A stretch of DNA of 64,000 bases from RYN-230 sp963851025 (GCA_963851025.1 CAWKOA010000006.1:186001-250000); one strand, 5' to 3'; positions 53,972-63,434 are shown, counted from the first letter of the stretch. Notes: generated from the sequence alone by a model not told the origin. Made by a program: numbers and translations.

Positions 53972-55228
53972 ATGAGGGGGACCGGCGCGGACCGGCACTG
54001 GGTGCGGCCCCTGCGTGGCACCGGCGGCCCGTCGGACCGGGCTCTGCAGCAGCTCGTGGGCTGGTACGCGATCGGGTTCCGGCTCTGGATCGCGCTCGCC
54101 GTCGTCATCGCCGCCCCGCTGGCGGCCACCGCGGCCGTGTCGGGCGCGTGGCTGGCCGCCGCGCTGGTCACCCTGTCCGCCTGGTCGGTGTTCTTCGCCG
54201 TCCGGGTCGCCCGCCACGGCCTCACCGGCCTGCTCGTGCTCGCGGACGCCGCGGTCATCGTGGCCCTGATCGCCCTGCATCACCTGGTGGTGCCGGCCGC
54301 GCTGATCTCGGCGGGCACCACCTGGATGCTGCCCCTGGCCAGCACCTCGATCTACATCTCCCAGCTGGCCATCCCTCCCCCGGCCGGGCTGCCGGTGGCG
54401 GCCGTGGTGATCGCCGCCTATGTGAGCACCGTGGCGCATCCCGCGGGCGCCGTGTACCTGGTCTTCCAGGCCCTGGCTACAGCCGCGCTGACGGCCCTGA
54501 TCCACCGGGGCGGGCGCAGCGCGGACGCCGCGATCGACAGCCAGCTGCGCCTGGAGCAGGACCTGAAGATCGAGGCGGCCCGGCGGGCGGACCAGCGGGA
54601 GCAGGACCGCCGGCTGCACGACACGATCCTCTCCACGCTGACCATGGTCGCCTCCGGCGCTTTAGGCACCTCCTCGCCGGTGCTGGCCGCGCAGGCCTCC
54701 CGCGATCTGGACGTGCTGCACAGCTGGTCCGCGACGCCCGGACCGGCCAGGGTGCCGCTGGCCGGCCGTCTCGCCGCGGTGGCCGCGGAAGCTGCCCCGC
54801 TGCAGGTTTCCACGTCCTCTTTTTCCGCAACGAGGACCTTCCCCGCCACAGTCGTCAACCGGCTCGCGGACTGCGCGGCCGAGGCGCTCCGTAACGTGGC
54901 CCGGCACGCTGGAACCGGCCGCGCCGAGATCCAGGTCCGCGAGGGAAACGGCCAGGTCGTGGTCGAGATCATCGACCACGGCCGGGGGTTCGACGTCCGG
55001 TCCGTGCCCCCGTCACGGCGCGGGATCTCCGAATCCATCCGCGGCCGGATGGCGGAGATCGGCGGCACGGCGGAGATCTCCGGCGGCCCGGGCACGGGGA
55101 CCACGGTGACACTGCGGTGGCCGGGTGCGGAGACTGCGGGAACACTGCGGTGGCCGGGTACGGAGACCGCGGGAACACAGCGGTGGCCCGGGGCGGCCAG
55201 CGCCGAGACCGGGCGGGGACCGGGATGA
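53972..55228 (+). CDS. Sensor histidine kinase (HisKA_3/NarL-partner type)
   Basis: 418 residues. About five membrane segments (45-190) are followed by a coiled dimerisation helix with the phospho-acceptor in RRLHDTILSTL (about His216), and the HATPase domain (N-box EALRNVARHAG, G1 IDHGRGFDV, G2 GPGTGTTVTL). It would phosphorylate the LuxR response regulator at 56358. The extreme C-terminus consists of a threefold ETAGTxRWPG repeat from 36-base tandem DNA repeats. It overlaps the next gene by four bases. Confidence 0.9.
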   Translation: MRGTGADRHWVRPLRGTGGPSDRALQQLVGWYAIGFRLWIALAVVIAAPLAATAAVSGAWLAAALVTLSAWSVFFAVRVARHGLTGLLVLADAAVIVALIALHHLVVPAALISAGTTWMLPLASTSIYISQLAIPPPAGLPVAAVVIAAYVSTVAHPAGAVYLVFQALATAALTALIHRGGRSADAAIDSQLRLEQDLKIEAARRADQREQDRRLHDTILSTLTMVASGALGTSSPVLAAQASRDLDVLHSWSATPGPARVPLAGRLAAVAAEAAPLQVSTSSFSATRTFPATVVNRLADCAAEALRNVARHAGTGRAEIQVREGNGQVVVEIIDHGRGFDVRSVPPSRRGISESIRGRMAEIGGTAEISGGPGTGTTVTLRWPGAETAGTLRWPGTETAGTQRWPGAASAETGRGPG

Positions 55229-56373
55229 CCGCGCAGCCGGTGACGGGTCCCCGGCCCGCGGCGGTGCTGGCCGCCCGGTACGCCCGCGCGCTCGACATCG
55301 CGGTGGTCGTGGCGGCGGCCGGGTGGCACCTGGCCGGGGCGGGCCCGCTGCTCCTGGCCCACCTGGGCGCCTACTCATCCAGCCAGGTCCAGATCGCGGC
55401 GTGGTGCGCGATCGCGCTGATCATCGCCGCGGGCTCGGTCCTGCTGCTGCGCGGCTCGCGGAGCCGCGCAGCCGGCTGGTCGCTGGCCGCCGCGGCCCTG
55501 GTGATCAGCACGGCGGCCGCGGCGGCCTGCCCGCCGGGCCAGATGCTCGCCACCAACTGGGCGTGGGGCACGGCGGGCTGGGTCGGGGTCCTGGTGCTGC
55601 TCCGCCGGCCCCTGGCCGAGCTGGGCGTGTTCCTCACGCTGGAGGCTCTGGCCATGTTCGCCGTGCTGGCCCGGGACGGCCTGCACCAGCCGAACGTGGC
55701 GGCCTTCATCACCGTCCTGGCCGGGTCGACAGGAATCCAGCTGGCCATCTCCGTGGCGGCGAGGACGCTGCACGTCCCGGCGCAGCAGGCGGCGGACGCC
55801 GCCACCAGGGAAGCAGACGCCGCCGCCCGGCGGGCGGCCGCCGACCGGATCCGCGCCGCGCGGCAGGCCCGCTGGCTGGAACTGCGGGCGACCGCCGAGC
55901 CGCTGCTGCGCGGGCTCGCCACCGGGACGGCCGACCCCGGGGACCCCGCGGTCCAGCGGGCCTGCGCGGTCGAGGCGGCGCGGCTGCGGCGGCTGTTCGC
56001 CGAGGCGGACGACACCGCGGACCCGCTCGTCCACGAACTGCACGCCTGCGCGGACGTGGCCCAGCGGCGCGGGGTGGCGGTGGACATCGAGACCGCGGCC
56101 CCATCCCCCGGGGCAGGCTTCCCCCGGGCGCAGATCCCGGTGGTGCCGCCCGAGGGCCGGCGCGCTATCACCGACCTCGCCATCGCGGTCCTTGTCAACG
56201 CAATCTCGCGGGTGCGCGTCACTGTTACCGGGACGGCCGACGGCGTTATCGTCAGCCTTGTCTCAGACTCACCCGCTGATCCAGACTTGCCCGGCAGTCC
56301 GGCCGGGCTGGTCGTGGACAGTCAGCGGGACGAGCAGAGCCTGTGGGTGGAGGCGCGTTGGAACACGGCGTGA
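55225..56373 (+). CDS. Degenerate sensor-kinase-like membrane protein
   Basis: 382 residues. Four or five hydrophobic segments (about 20-200) and a helical region rich in Ala/Arg (about 195-260) echo the architecture of the kinase just upstream, but there is no HD or HE phospho-acceptor motif and no clear N-, G1- or G2-boxes; the C-terminal part (VAVDIETAAPS...GVIVSLVSDSPADP) looks like a decayed HATPase fold. It sits between kinase and response regulator with overlaps on both sides, so it is probably a signalling partner or antagonist of that kinase. Confidence 0.7.
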   Translation: MTAQPVTGPRPAAVLAARYARALDIAVVVAAAGWHLAGAGPLLLAHLGAYSSSQVQIAAWCAIALIIAAGSVLLLRGSRSRAAGWSLAAAALVISTAAAAACPPGQMLATNWAWGTAGWVGVLVLLRRPLAELGVFLTLEALAMFAVLARDGLHQPNVAAFITVLAGSTGIQLAISVAARTLHVPAQQAADAATREADAAARRAAADRIRAARQARWLELRATAEPLLRGLATGTADPGDPAVQRACAVEAARLRRLFAEADDTADPLVHELHACADVAQRRGVAVDIETAAPSPGAGFPRAQIPVVPPEGRRAITDLAIAVLVNAISRVRVTVTGTADGVIVSLVSDSPADPDLPGSPAGLVVDSQRDEQSLWVEARWNTA

Positions 56374-57047
56374 CGGTCGCGATCGTGGACGATCATCCGG
56401 TCGTGGTCGAAGGAGTGATCTCCTGGATCAGCGCGGATCCCCAGCAGCGGATCACCGTGGCCCAGGTCGTCAGCGACCTCACCGGGCTGGCCGAGCCACG
56501 CGCCGCGGACGTGCTCATCCTCGATCTTGAACTCGGGGGCCGCATGGTCGCGGACGAGGTGGCCCGGCTCTCGGCCGGCGGCTACCGGATCGTCGCCTTC
56601 TCCGCACACGTGGAGCCGGCCCTGATCCTGGATGTCCTGGACGCGGGGGCCCACGCCTACGTCAGCAAGGACGAGGGCCGTGATCACCTCCTCGAGGCGG
56701 TGCTGGCGGCGGCGGAGGACCGGCCCTGCGTGACCCGCTCGCAGGCCAAGGCGATCCTCGCCGATCCCCGCCCGGGCCGCCCGGCCCTGTCCGGCAAGGA
56801 ACGGCAGGCGCTGCTGCTGTGGTTCCAGGGCATGTCAAAGGCCTCGGTGGCCCGGCGGATGTCCATCTCCGAGAACACCGTCCGGCAGTACATCGACCGG
56901 GCCCGGGTCAAGTACGCCACGCTCGGCCGCCCGGCCCACACCAAGGACGCGCTGCTGGCCCGGGCCATCGAGGACGGGCTCATCCGGCCCGGCGAGGTGG
57001 CCACGTACACCACGCTGGCCAGCCAGCCCCGCCCCGCGCTGTCCTGA
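56358..57047 (+). CDS. LuxR/NarL-family response regulator
   Basis: 229 residues from TTG 56358 (GGAGG four bases upstream); GTG 56370, overlapping the previous stop, is the alternative. Receiver domain: VAIVDDHPVVVEGV and the phospho-acceptor Asp in VLILDLELGG. The C-terminal HTH (about 150-215) reads LSGKERQALLLWFQGMSKASVARRM, SENTVRQYIDRARVKY. The LuxR helix is slightly divergent (LLLWFQGMSKASVA instead of LARGLSNKEIA). It forms a two-component system with the kinase pair upstream. Confidence 0.9.
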   Translation: MEHGVTVAIVDDHPVVVEGVISWISADPQQRITVAQVVSDLTGLAEPRAADVLILDLELGGRMVADEVARLSAGGYRIVAFSAHVEPALILDVLDAGAHAYVSKDEGRDHLLEAVLAAAEDRPCVTRSQAKAILADPRPGRPALSGKERQALLLWFQGMSKASVARRMSISENTVRQYIDRARVKYATLGRPAHTKDALLARAIEDGLIRPGEVATYTTLASQPRPALS

Positions 57048-57699
57048 CGGCCGGGCGGATTACCCCTCGGCTGGCGCGCTGGCCGGCGCGGGGCAGCGGG
57101 GGCGTGGCGCCCGGTGCCGTGGGGGCCAGGAACTTGGACACGTCGAGCCCCGACCCGACCATCTGCTTGAGCATGAAGTCGTGGTTGAGGTCGAGGATCG
57201 CCCGGGTCTCGGCGGCGATCACCGCGTTGCGGTTGAGGCTCAGCTCGTTGTCCTGCTGCTGCTCGCCGGACAGGGACCAGTTGGTCGAGCCCTTCACCGT
57301 GTACACGCCGTTGACGATCACGATCTTCAGGTGCGAGATGGCGTTGTGCACGGAGCTGGTGCCGATCGCGATGCTGTTCCCGAACGCGTTGTTGTTCCAT
57401 TTGGCCAGGATGGCCTTTTCGTGGGCACCGGAGGCCTGGCTCCGGTCCAGGCTCATCTGGACGTAGACCCGCTCGTCGGCCAGCTTGCCCTGGATGATCG
57501 AGTTCAGCTCGTCATCGTCGTAGCCGAACATGTTGACCACGATGGAGTGCTGCGCGGTCCCGAGCAGGGCGACCAGCAGGCCGTGCACGTTGTCGCGCGG
57601 CGCGAAGAAGGTCCTCTCGTCGTCGGGATAGCCATCCAGGAACGTGCCCTCGGCCTTGTACGTCCCAAGGTTTTCCCAGACGAACGGCGCATCGGCCAT
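56980..57699 (-). CDS. Phospholipase D-like domain protein
   Basis: 239 residues with one PLD-type motif: HLKIVIVNGVYTVKGSTNWS, i.e. HxK followed by GSxNxS, with Asn at the usual Asp position. Single-motif PLD proteins work as dimers; the family includes nucleases (Nuc) and lipid hydrolases. The 3' end overlaps the response-regulator gene by 68 bases (convergent), and its last ~45 residues are low-complexity and may be poorly constrained. GGGGGGAT precedes the ATG. It has no signal peptide. Confidence 0.82.
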   Translation of the reverse strand: MADAPFVWENLGTYKAEGTFLDGYPDDERTFFAPRDNVHGLLVALLGTAQHSIVVNMFGYDDDELNSIIQGKLADERVYVQMSLDRSQASGAHEKAILAKWNNNAFGNSIAIGTSSVHNAISHLKIVIVNGVYTVKGSTNWSLSGEQQQDNELSLNRNAVIAAETRAILDLNHDFMLKQMVGSGLDVSKFLAPTAPGATPPLPRAGQRASRGVIRPAVRTARGGAGWPAWCTWPPRRAG

Positions 57700-57824
57700 T
57701 GCGATCCCCCCCTATTTGGTTTATCTGGGGAAAAGTATCCCGGCCCGGCGCCGTTGGCTACCGCCGGCCGCCCGCCGCGCCGGCCCAGAATGAGACCGGG
57801 CCGGCCCGGCACACGGCCGCCCGA

Positions 57825-58184
57825 TCAGGTGCGGGCGTAGTTGCTGGCCCCGAACCAGTCGATGAGGACGACCGGCTCGTCCCCGACCACCCAGGCGTCG
57901 TGCCCCTGGGGCAGTGCGGTCACGTCTCCCGGCCGGGCGTCGAACTCCACGCCGTCGGACATCACGATGTGCAGCGTGCCCTGCGCGTGGTACTGGAAAT
58001 GCGGCGCCTCGCACAGCTCGGTTCCGGCCAGCGGCTTGACATCCTGTGACCAGCGCCAGCCCGGCTGCAGCGTGAGCCGGCCGACCTCCCCGCCGCCGAT
58101 CTGGAGCAGGTGCAGGGTCCCGTGGCCGAACGTGCGGGTCTCGTCGGCGCTCTCGAAGCTCTTCTGCTCGGCTTTTCCGGTCAT
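57825..58184 (-). CDS. Small cupin-domain protein
   Basis: 119 residues from ATG 58184 with GGGAGAAG upstream. Single cupin barrel: RLTLQPGWRWSQDVKPLAG, HFQYHAQGTLHIVMSDG and VTALPQGHDAWVVGDEPVV. A longer frame upstream would translate 15-base tandem repeats (PVVAKPVVAKP) and is rejected. The wording (APHFQYHAQGTLHIVM) suggests a small-molecule-binding or stress-related cupin. It is divergent from the large SARP-type regulator at 58387, suggesting a regulatory link. Confidence 0.83.
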   Translation of the reverse strand: MTGKAEQKSFESADETRTFGHGTLHLLQIGGGEVGRLTLQPGWRWSQDVKPLAGTELCEAPHFQYHAQGTLHIVMSDGVEFDARPGDVTALPQGHDAWVVGDEPVVLIDWFGASNYART

Positions 58185-58275
58185 GGCACTCACTTCTCCC
58201 TGGCCCGTAGGCTCGCTGGTTTCCTTTCCGCCGAGCCTGCCCGGCCGGGGTTGCACTGGATTTGCAACCACGGGC

Positions 58276-58335
58276 CTGGCCACCACGGGCATGGCCACCA
58301 CCGGCTTGGCCACCACCGGCTTGGCCACCACCGGG
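58276..58335. repeat. Four tandem 15-bp repeats
   Basis: Four copies of TTGGCCACCACCGGC (first two slightly diverged) between the divergent cupin and SARP-type regulator genes. SARP proteins bind direct repeats in promoters, although their usual 11-base spacing differs from the 15 seen here. Confidence 0.65.
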
Positions 58336-58386
58336 CTTGCCGCCGCTGAGCTGGCGGTTCGCGCCGCGCCGGGGTTGGATACGGTC

Positions 58387-61300
58387 ATGAGGTCGCTCGC
58401 GGTGCGGGTGCTCAACGACTTCGGCGTGGACGGAATGGAGCCGCAGTCGCTGGGCAGCCGGAAGGCACGCCTGGCGCTGCACCTGCTGGCCCTGGCCGGG
58501 GGGCAGGTGGTGACCTCGGCCGCGCTGGCCGACGCCCTGTGGGGCGACTCCCCGCCCGCGAAGCCCGACGATCAGCTTTCCGTGCTGGTCAGCCGCTTGC
58601 GGTCGGTGCTCGGCCGGGACCGGATCGAGCATCGTGACCACGGCTACCTGCTGCGCTGCGACTGGCTGGACGCCGCCGAGCTGGCCGGGCTCATCGAGGA
58701 GATGGACCGGCGGCGCCGCTCGGGCCACGTGGTGGGGGCGGCCGCCGCGGCCCGCGTCGCGCTCTCCCTGATCCGCGGCGGCGGCCCGGCGCCGCTGCCC
58801 GGCGAGTGGGCCCAGCTGAAACGGGCTGACCTGGAGCGGCTGATCCGCCGCGCCCGCCAGGTGGCGGCGGCCGCGCTGCTGGACGCCGGGGACTGGATGG
58901 CGGCCGCCGACGCCGCCGCGACCGCGCTGGAACATGACCCTTACGACGAGGCCGCGCTCCGGGTGCTGCTCCGCGCCCAGGTGATGGGCGGCCGGGTGGC
59001 CGCGGCGCTGGCGGCTTACGCCCAGGCCCGGGAGCGCCTCGCCGACGAGCTGGGGACCGACCCGTCGCCGGAGACCGAGGCGCTGCAGCTGGCCATCCTG
59101 CGCGGTGAGCTGGCCCCGCCCGGGCCCGCTCCGGCCCCGGCCTCCCCGGGGCTGGTCGGCCGGGACGAGGAACTGGGCTACCTGGACGCCGTGGCCGTGC
59201 GCGCCCGCAGCGGCGTCGAGGTGGTGGTCATCGACGGCGAGGCCGGCATCGGCAAGACCACCCTGCTGCGGACCTGGGCCGGCCGCCGGACGGCCGCCGG
59301 GGACACGGTGCTGCTGGCCACGTGCGGGCAGCTCGATCAGGCCCTGCCGCTGGACGCGGTGCTGGCCGGGCTGGCCGCGCTGCTGCGCCGGCTCGGGCCC
59401 GAGGCGGCCGCGGACCTGCTCGGCGGCGACGAGCCGGTGCTCGGGCCCCTGCTCGGACCGGTACTCGGGCCGCGGCCCGCCGCGGGGGCGCGGCCGGTCC
59501 TGGCGGACAGCACGCTCGGCCCCGCCGTCCTGTACGCGGCCCTGGTCCGGGTGCTGGGCAGGCTCACCGGCCGGGGGCCGCTGGTGGTGGCGATCGACGA
59601 TGCGCATCTGGCGGGCCGCGCGCTCCCGGACTGGCTGCGCTTCGTGCGGCGCGGGGGCGTGCCGCTGGCCGTGGTGGCGGCGGTCCGGCCTGGCGCGGGC
59701 GAGCCGCTGCCGGCCACCGGGTTCATCCACCTCGGCGTGCTCGGCCGCGACGCCGCCGCGGAGCTCGTCGGCCGGGCGCGGGTCGGCGAGCTGTACGAGC
59801 GGTCCCAGGGGCACCCGCTCTTCCTCACCGAGCTGGCCCAGCAGGCGGCGGGCGGGCCGCTGCCCGCCTCGCTCGTGGAGTCGGTGTCCGCGCGCTGCGA
59901 CGATCTGGGGCCGGCCGGGGCGCTGCTGCGGACCGCCGCGGTGATCGGCCCCACGCTGGACATCGACCTGCTGGCCGCGGTGCTCGGCCGGGGGGTGGTG
60001 GATCTGCTGGACGACGCCGAGCGCGCCGTCGCCGGGCAGTTCCTGGCCGACGAGAACGGGACCCTCCAGTTCCGGCACGAACTGCTGCGGGAGGCCCTGG
60101 CGGCGAGCGCCACGGCGGGCCGGGCCGCGCTGCTGCACCGGCAGGCGGGCCGGGTGCTGGACCGGCGGCCGGACGCCGACCCGGTCATGGTGGCCTACCA
60201 CGCCCGCCTGGGCGGCGACCTCATGCTGGCCTCGCGGGCGCTGCGGGAGGCATCGGCGCGCGCCGGGGAACGCTTCGACCACGCCGCCGCCGAGACCCTG
60301 CTGGATGACGCGCTGCTGCTGCATCCCGATCAGGAGGGATGGCTGGCCCGGGCCCGGGTCCGCACCCGCCGCGGCCGCTACGCCCAGGCCCTGGAGGATG
60401 TCCAGCGCGCCGGGACGGCCGGCCCGGCCGCCCTGGAGGCGGGCGCGTGGGCGTCGTACTTCGGCCGCCGCTTCGGGCAGGCCGCCCAGTTCGCCGAGGA
60501 CGGCGCTCTGGCCGCGGTGGATCCGGCCACCCGCGCCCGGTGCCTGGCGGCCGGGGGCCGTACCCGGCACGCCACGGGTGACCTGGCCCAGGCCGAACGT
60601 CTGCTCGGTGAGGCGTTCTCGCTCGCCGAGGGCGCAGACCGGGTGACGGCGGCCGCGTGGCTCGGGGTACTGCGGGCGCACCAGAGCCGGGCCGACGACG
60701 CCCTGGCCCTGCTGCGGCCGGCCGCCCGCGGCCACGTGGGAGTGGAGCACACCTCGGCCACGCTGCACGCGCTCCTGTTCACCGGGCACGCCCACGCGCT
60801 CGCGGGCCGCCCGGCCCTGGCCCTGGCCGCGTTCGCGCGCTACACCGAGGAGGTGGAGCGGCGGCATGTGCCGCGCTTCGCGGGCCGGGCGGTGAACTTC
60901 GCGGGCTGGGTGCTGCGGAACCTCGGCGCGGCCGGGGAGGCGGCCGATCAGCACGCCGCCGCGCTGGAGATCGCGCAGTGCCATGCCTCGCCCGAGACCA
61001 CCATCGCCGCGCTGGAGGACCTGGCCGAGCAGTGCCTGGACGCCGGCGACCCGGACGGCGCCCGGGCCCGGCTGGCGGAGGCCGCCAGGCTGCTGGAGGG
61101 CGACCTGGTCTTCGGCTGGCGGCTGGATCTGAAGCACCGGCTGGTCACCGGGCGCCTGGCCCTGCTGTGCGGTGACCCGGGGCAGGCCGCGGCCGTGGCC
61201 GCGGACCTGGAGGCCCGGGCGGCCTCGCTGGGCGTCCCCCGCTACACCAGCGTCGCGCGGCTGCTCCGGCACCGGGCGGACCGGGCCCTGGGACGGCCCG

Positions 61301-61545
61301 TCGACCTGGCCTGCGTCGAAGCCGACCTGGACCTGCTCGACGCGTCGGTGGCGGTGGAGGCGTGGCGGTGGACCGGCGAGGTGGCTGCCGACTTCGCCAG
61401 TCCCGCCTGGCTGGACCGGGCCGTGGACCGGGCCGGCCGGCTGGCCCGGAACGCGGACGGGTACGCGGAGGGGCTGCGCCGGCACGTGGACGAGCGCCTG
61501 CACGGCTGGCGCGCCCTGGCGGGCCGAGCCGCCACGGCGGGCTAA
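58387..61545 (+). CDS. Large SARP-type regulator: wHTH + BTAD + ATPase + TPR
   Basis: 1052 residues. Order: OmpR-like winged helix (about 1-90; SRKARLALHLLALAGGQVV, ALWGDSPPAKPDDQLSVLVSRLR), BTAD (about 95-240; EHDPYDEAALRVLLRAQVMGG), AAA-type ATPase (about 260-560; Walker A GEAGIGKTTLL, Walker B VVAIDDAHL), then TPR-like helices to the end. This is the architecture of AfsR-like/large SARP activators that often govern catabolism or secondary metabolism. ATG 58387 lies two bases after a TACGGT box, too close for that box to serve it. Targets may be the adjacent cupin. Confidence 0.88.
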   Translation: MRSLAVRVLNDFGVDGMEPQSLGSRKARLALHLLALAGGQVVTSAALADALWGDSPPAKPDDQLSVLVSRLRSVLGRDRIEHRDHGYLLRCDWLDAAELAGLIEEMDRRRRSGHVVGAAAAARVALSLIRGGGPAPLPGEWAQLKRADLERLIRRARQVAAAALLDAGDWMAAADAAATALEHDPYDEAALRVLLRAQVMGGRVAAALAAYAQARERLADELGTDPSPETEALQLAILRGELAPPGPAPAPASPGLVGRDEELGYLDAVAVRARSGVEVVVIDGEAGIGKTTLLRTWAGRRTAAGDTVLLATCGQLDQALPLDAVLAGLAALLRRLGPEAAADLLGGDEPVLGPLLGPVLGPRPAAGARPVLADSTLGPAVLYAALVRVLGRLTGRGPLVVAIDDAHLAGRALPDWLRFVRRGGVPLAVVAAVRPGAGEPLPATGFIHLGVLGRDAAAELVGRARVGELYERSQGHPLFLTELAQQAAGGPLPASLVESVSARCDDLGPAGALLRTAAVIGPTLDIDLLAAVLGRGVVDLLDDAERAVAGQFLADENGTLQFRHELLREALAASATAGRAALLHRQAGRVLDRRPDADPVMVAYHARLGGDLMLASRALREASARAGERFDHAAAETLLDDALLLHPDQEGWLARARVRTRRGRYAQALEDVQRAGTAGPAALEAGAWASYFGRRFGQAAQFAEDGALAAVDPATRARCLAAGGRTRHATGDLAQAERLLGEAFSLAEGADRVTAAAWLGVLRAHQSRADDALALLRPAARGHVGVEHTSATLHALLFTGHAHALAGRPALALAAFARYTEEVERRHVPRFAGRAVNFAGWVLRNLGAAGEAADQHAAALEIAQCHASPETTIAALEDLAEQCLDAGDPDGARARLAEAARLLEGDLVFGWRLDLKHRLVTGRLALLCGDPGQAAAVAADLEARAASLGVPRYTSVARLLRHRADRALGRPVDLACVEADLDLLDASVAVEAWRWTGEVAADFASPAWLDRAVDRAGRLARNADGYAEGLRRHVDERLHGWRALAGRAATAG

Positions 61546-61558
61546 GGCGTGTCTCGCC

Positions 61559-62317
61559 TTAGCCCGCCGTGAGCACCTGCATCGAGACGACCAGCGGTCC
61601 GGTCCCGGCTACGGCCTGCTCCGCGGCGCGCCGCGCGGCCGCCTGCCGCGCCGGGTCCAGCGACCGGAGGAACGGGGCCACGCTGGCCAGGCCCAGGCGC
61701 CACGACGCCAGCTGCGCCGGGGTAGACAGGCCCGTCGGGACGGCGATCGTGCGCACCCGCACCCGGGTCCACCCGGCGGAGGCCGCCTGGCCGCCGAGCC
61801 AGGCCGGATCCTGAGCGGCCGGCCCGCCCTCCTGTTTCATCGACTCATACCAGGCCGGGGGCCGGAAGCCGAACGGGCGGAGCGCCTCGTCCACGGCCGC
61901 CTTGGCCGGGTGGGTCCAGCCGGGCGCGAACGTGCTGGCGGCCAGGGCGTGACCGACCCTCCGGATCTCCCTCAGCGCACCGCCGGGACGGCCCAGGTGG
62001 TTGAGGCAGAACGCGGCCAGGACGAGATCGAATGCGCCGTCGCGGAACGGCAGCGCCACGGCGTCGGCCGCCACCGGATGCTGGGCCGGGCCGATCATGC
62101 GCAGCATCGCCTCGGCCAGGTCGGTAGCCACCACCTGCTCCGCGCCCGCGGCCAGGGCGGCCTGGCCGGCCACACCGGTGCCCGCGCCCAGGTCGAGGAC
62201 CCGCAGGCCGGCCACCGGGACCTGCGCGGCCCCGAGCAGGGCCCGGGCCAGCGGCGCGTAGACCGGCCCGGGGCCGGCGGCCCATCCCCCGGCCGCCGCC
62301 CCGTAGGCGGCCCGCAC
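61559..62317 (-). CDS. Class I SAM-dependent methyltransferase
   Basis: 252 residues from GTG 62317. SAM site: LRVLDLGAGTGVAGQAAL, then ATDLAEAMLR and ADAVALPFRDGAFDLVLAAFCLNHL, as in UbiE/Methyltransf_11-type enzymes. Upstream in-frame sequence has no ATG and consists of ~15-base degenerate repeats (62326-62384), so the start is uncertain. The gene follows the phosphotransferase by 67 bases. Substrate unknown. It is convergent with the large regulator. Confidence 0.82.
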   Translation of the reverse strand: MRAAYGAAAGGWAAGPGPVYAPLARALLGAAQVPVAGLRVLDLGAGTGVAGQAALAAGAEQVVATDLAEAMLRMIGPAQHPVAADAVALPFRDGAFDLVLAAFCLNHLGRPGGALREIRRVGHALAASTFAPGWTHPAKAAVDEALRPFGFRPPAWYESMKQEGGPAAQDPAWLGGQAASAGWTRVRVRTIAVPTGLSTPAQLASWRLGLASVAPFLRSLDPARQAAARRAAEQAVAGTGPLVVSMQVLTAG

Positions 62318-62325
62318 GTCCGCAG

Positions 62326-62384
62326 TCAGCCCAGCCTCTGTCAGCCCAGCCTCCGTAGGCTCAGCCTGCGTAGCTCAGCCTCCG
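62326..62384. repeat. Degenerate ~15-bp tandem repeats
   Basis: About four copies of a TCAGCCCAGCCTCCG-like unit fill the gap between phosphotransferase stop and methyltransferase start; they may separate the two translationally. Confidence 0.5.
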
Positions 62385-63434
62385 TCAGCTCAGCAGGGGT
62401 GCGGCCTGCACGGCCTTGGCCTCCCACCACGCCAGCTCCTCGTCGTAGCCACCGAGTGCCTTCTCCCAGCCGAACTGGACCAGGGCACCGAGCAGGCACA
62501 GGGCCAGCTGCCGGTCCCACCACGGGCCGGTGTCGATGCCAGCGTCTTCCAGCGCCTCCCGGTAGACGCTGATCGAGGCCTCCTTGGGCTGCGGCAGACG
62601 GCGGCAGTTGATGGCCAGGTACCAGGCCAGGTCGCTGAGCGGAGCGCCCACCCCGGGCTGTTCCCAGTCGAGCACGACGGTCCGCCCCGCGTCGTCGGTG
62701 CCGAGGTTGTCCAGCTTCCAGTTGCTGTGCACGAACGTGTGCGGTGTCCGGGCCAGCGCGTCCACCAGGGGTCCGGGGTCGTGGGCCAGCGGCGTCACCA
62801 CCGCGGCGGCGGCGGGCGCCACCTCTTCCAGCAGCGGCCAGCCCTTGGCCACCAGCTGCGGGACGAGCTGCGCCGTCCCCGTGGCCGCCTCGGCCTGCGC
62901 CATCCAGGGCGAGAGCTCGAGGTAGCGGTGTGTCGCGGGGACCACGTCGAACTCAGGACCGCAGCCCCAGAACGCGGCGTGCAGGGCCGCCATGTGCCGC
63001 AGGAAACGCAGGTGCTGGGCCAGTGGGATGGGCTCATCTGTGGCCGGGACCAGCCAGGGGGTCACGTCGCGCATGAGCAGGGCGCAGCCCCGGGGCCGGG
63101 CCGGCCCCTCCGCCCGCCCCGGGCCGGGACCGCGTTCCTCCGGGGCCGCCCCCACGATCGGCTGGTTGAAGCAGCCGGGCAGGCGGGCCAGGATGCCCCG
63201 TTCCCACAGCTCCAGGGGGGCGCCCCGGAGCGAGCCGGACGCCCGCATCGTCCAGTCCTCACGCAGGTCGAGATGCTTGAGCACGTAGCCCTGGCCGCCG
63301 ATGACGACCCGCTCCAGCCGGGCCCCCGACTTGCCCGGCACACCGTCCAGGTCCGTCCGCTCGGTCACTCCGGCCAGCAACTCGGCCACGCCACCGTAGC
63401 GGCGGGGCGGGCAGCCGGGCCCTGGATCAGGCAT
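62385..63434 (-). CDS. APH-family phosphotransferase
   Basis: 349 residues. The Brenner-type catalytic loop is VHSNWKLDNLG (His-Ser-Asn-Trp: the usual HGD aspartate is replaced, with a downstream Asp in KLDN), followed by VLDWEQPGVGAPLSDLAWYL, the metal-binding part. The missing HxD aspartate is unusual, so activity is not certain. Its start overlaps the stop of the SnoaL-like gene by eight bases. It might phosphorylate a small alcohol or antibiotic. Confidence 0.78.
   Translation of the reverse strand: MPDPGPGCPPRRYGGVAELLAGVTERTDLDGVPGKSGARLERVVIGGQGYVLKHLDLREDWTMRASGSLRGAPLELWERGILARLPGCFNQPIVGAAPEERGPGPGRAEGPARPRGCALLMRDVTPWLVPATDEPIPLAQHLRFLRHMAALHAAFWGCGPEFDVVPATHRYLELSPWMAQAEAATGTAQLVPQLVAKGWPLLEEVAPAAAAVVTPLAHDPGPLVDALARTPHTFVHSNWKLDNLGTDDAGRTVVLDWEQPGVGAPLSDLAWYLAINCRRLPQPKEASISVYREALEDAGIDTGPWWDRQLALCLLGALVQFGWEKALGGYDEELAWWEAKAVQAAPLLS

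Noticed and set aside
58380..58385. TACGGT as leaderless promoter of the SARP-type gene
   Set aside because: It ends one base before the ATG, so transcription would begin inside the gene; the next in-frame GTG does not fit the 6-base spacing either.
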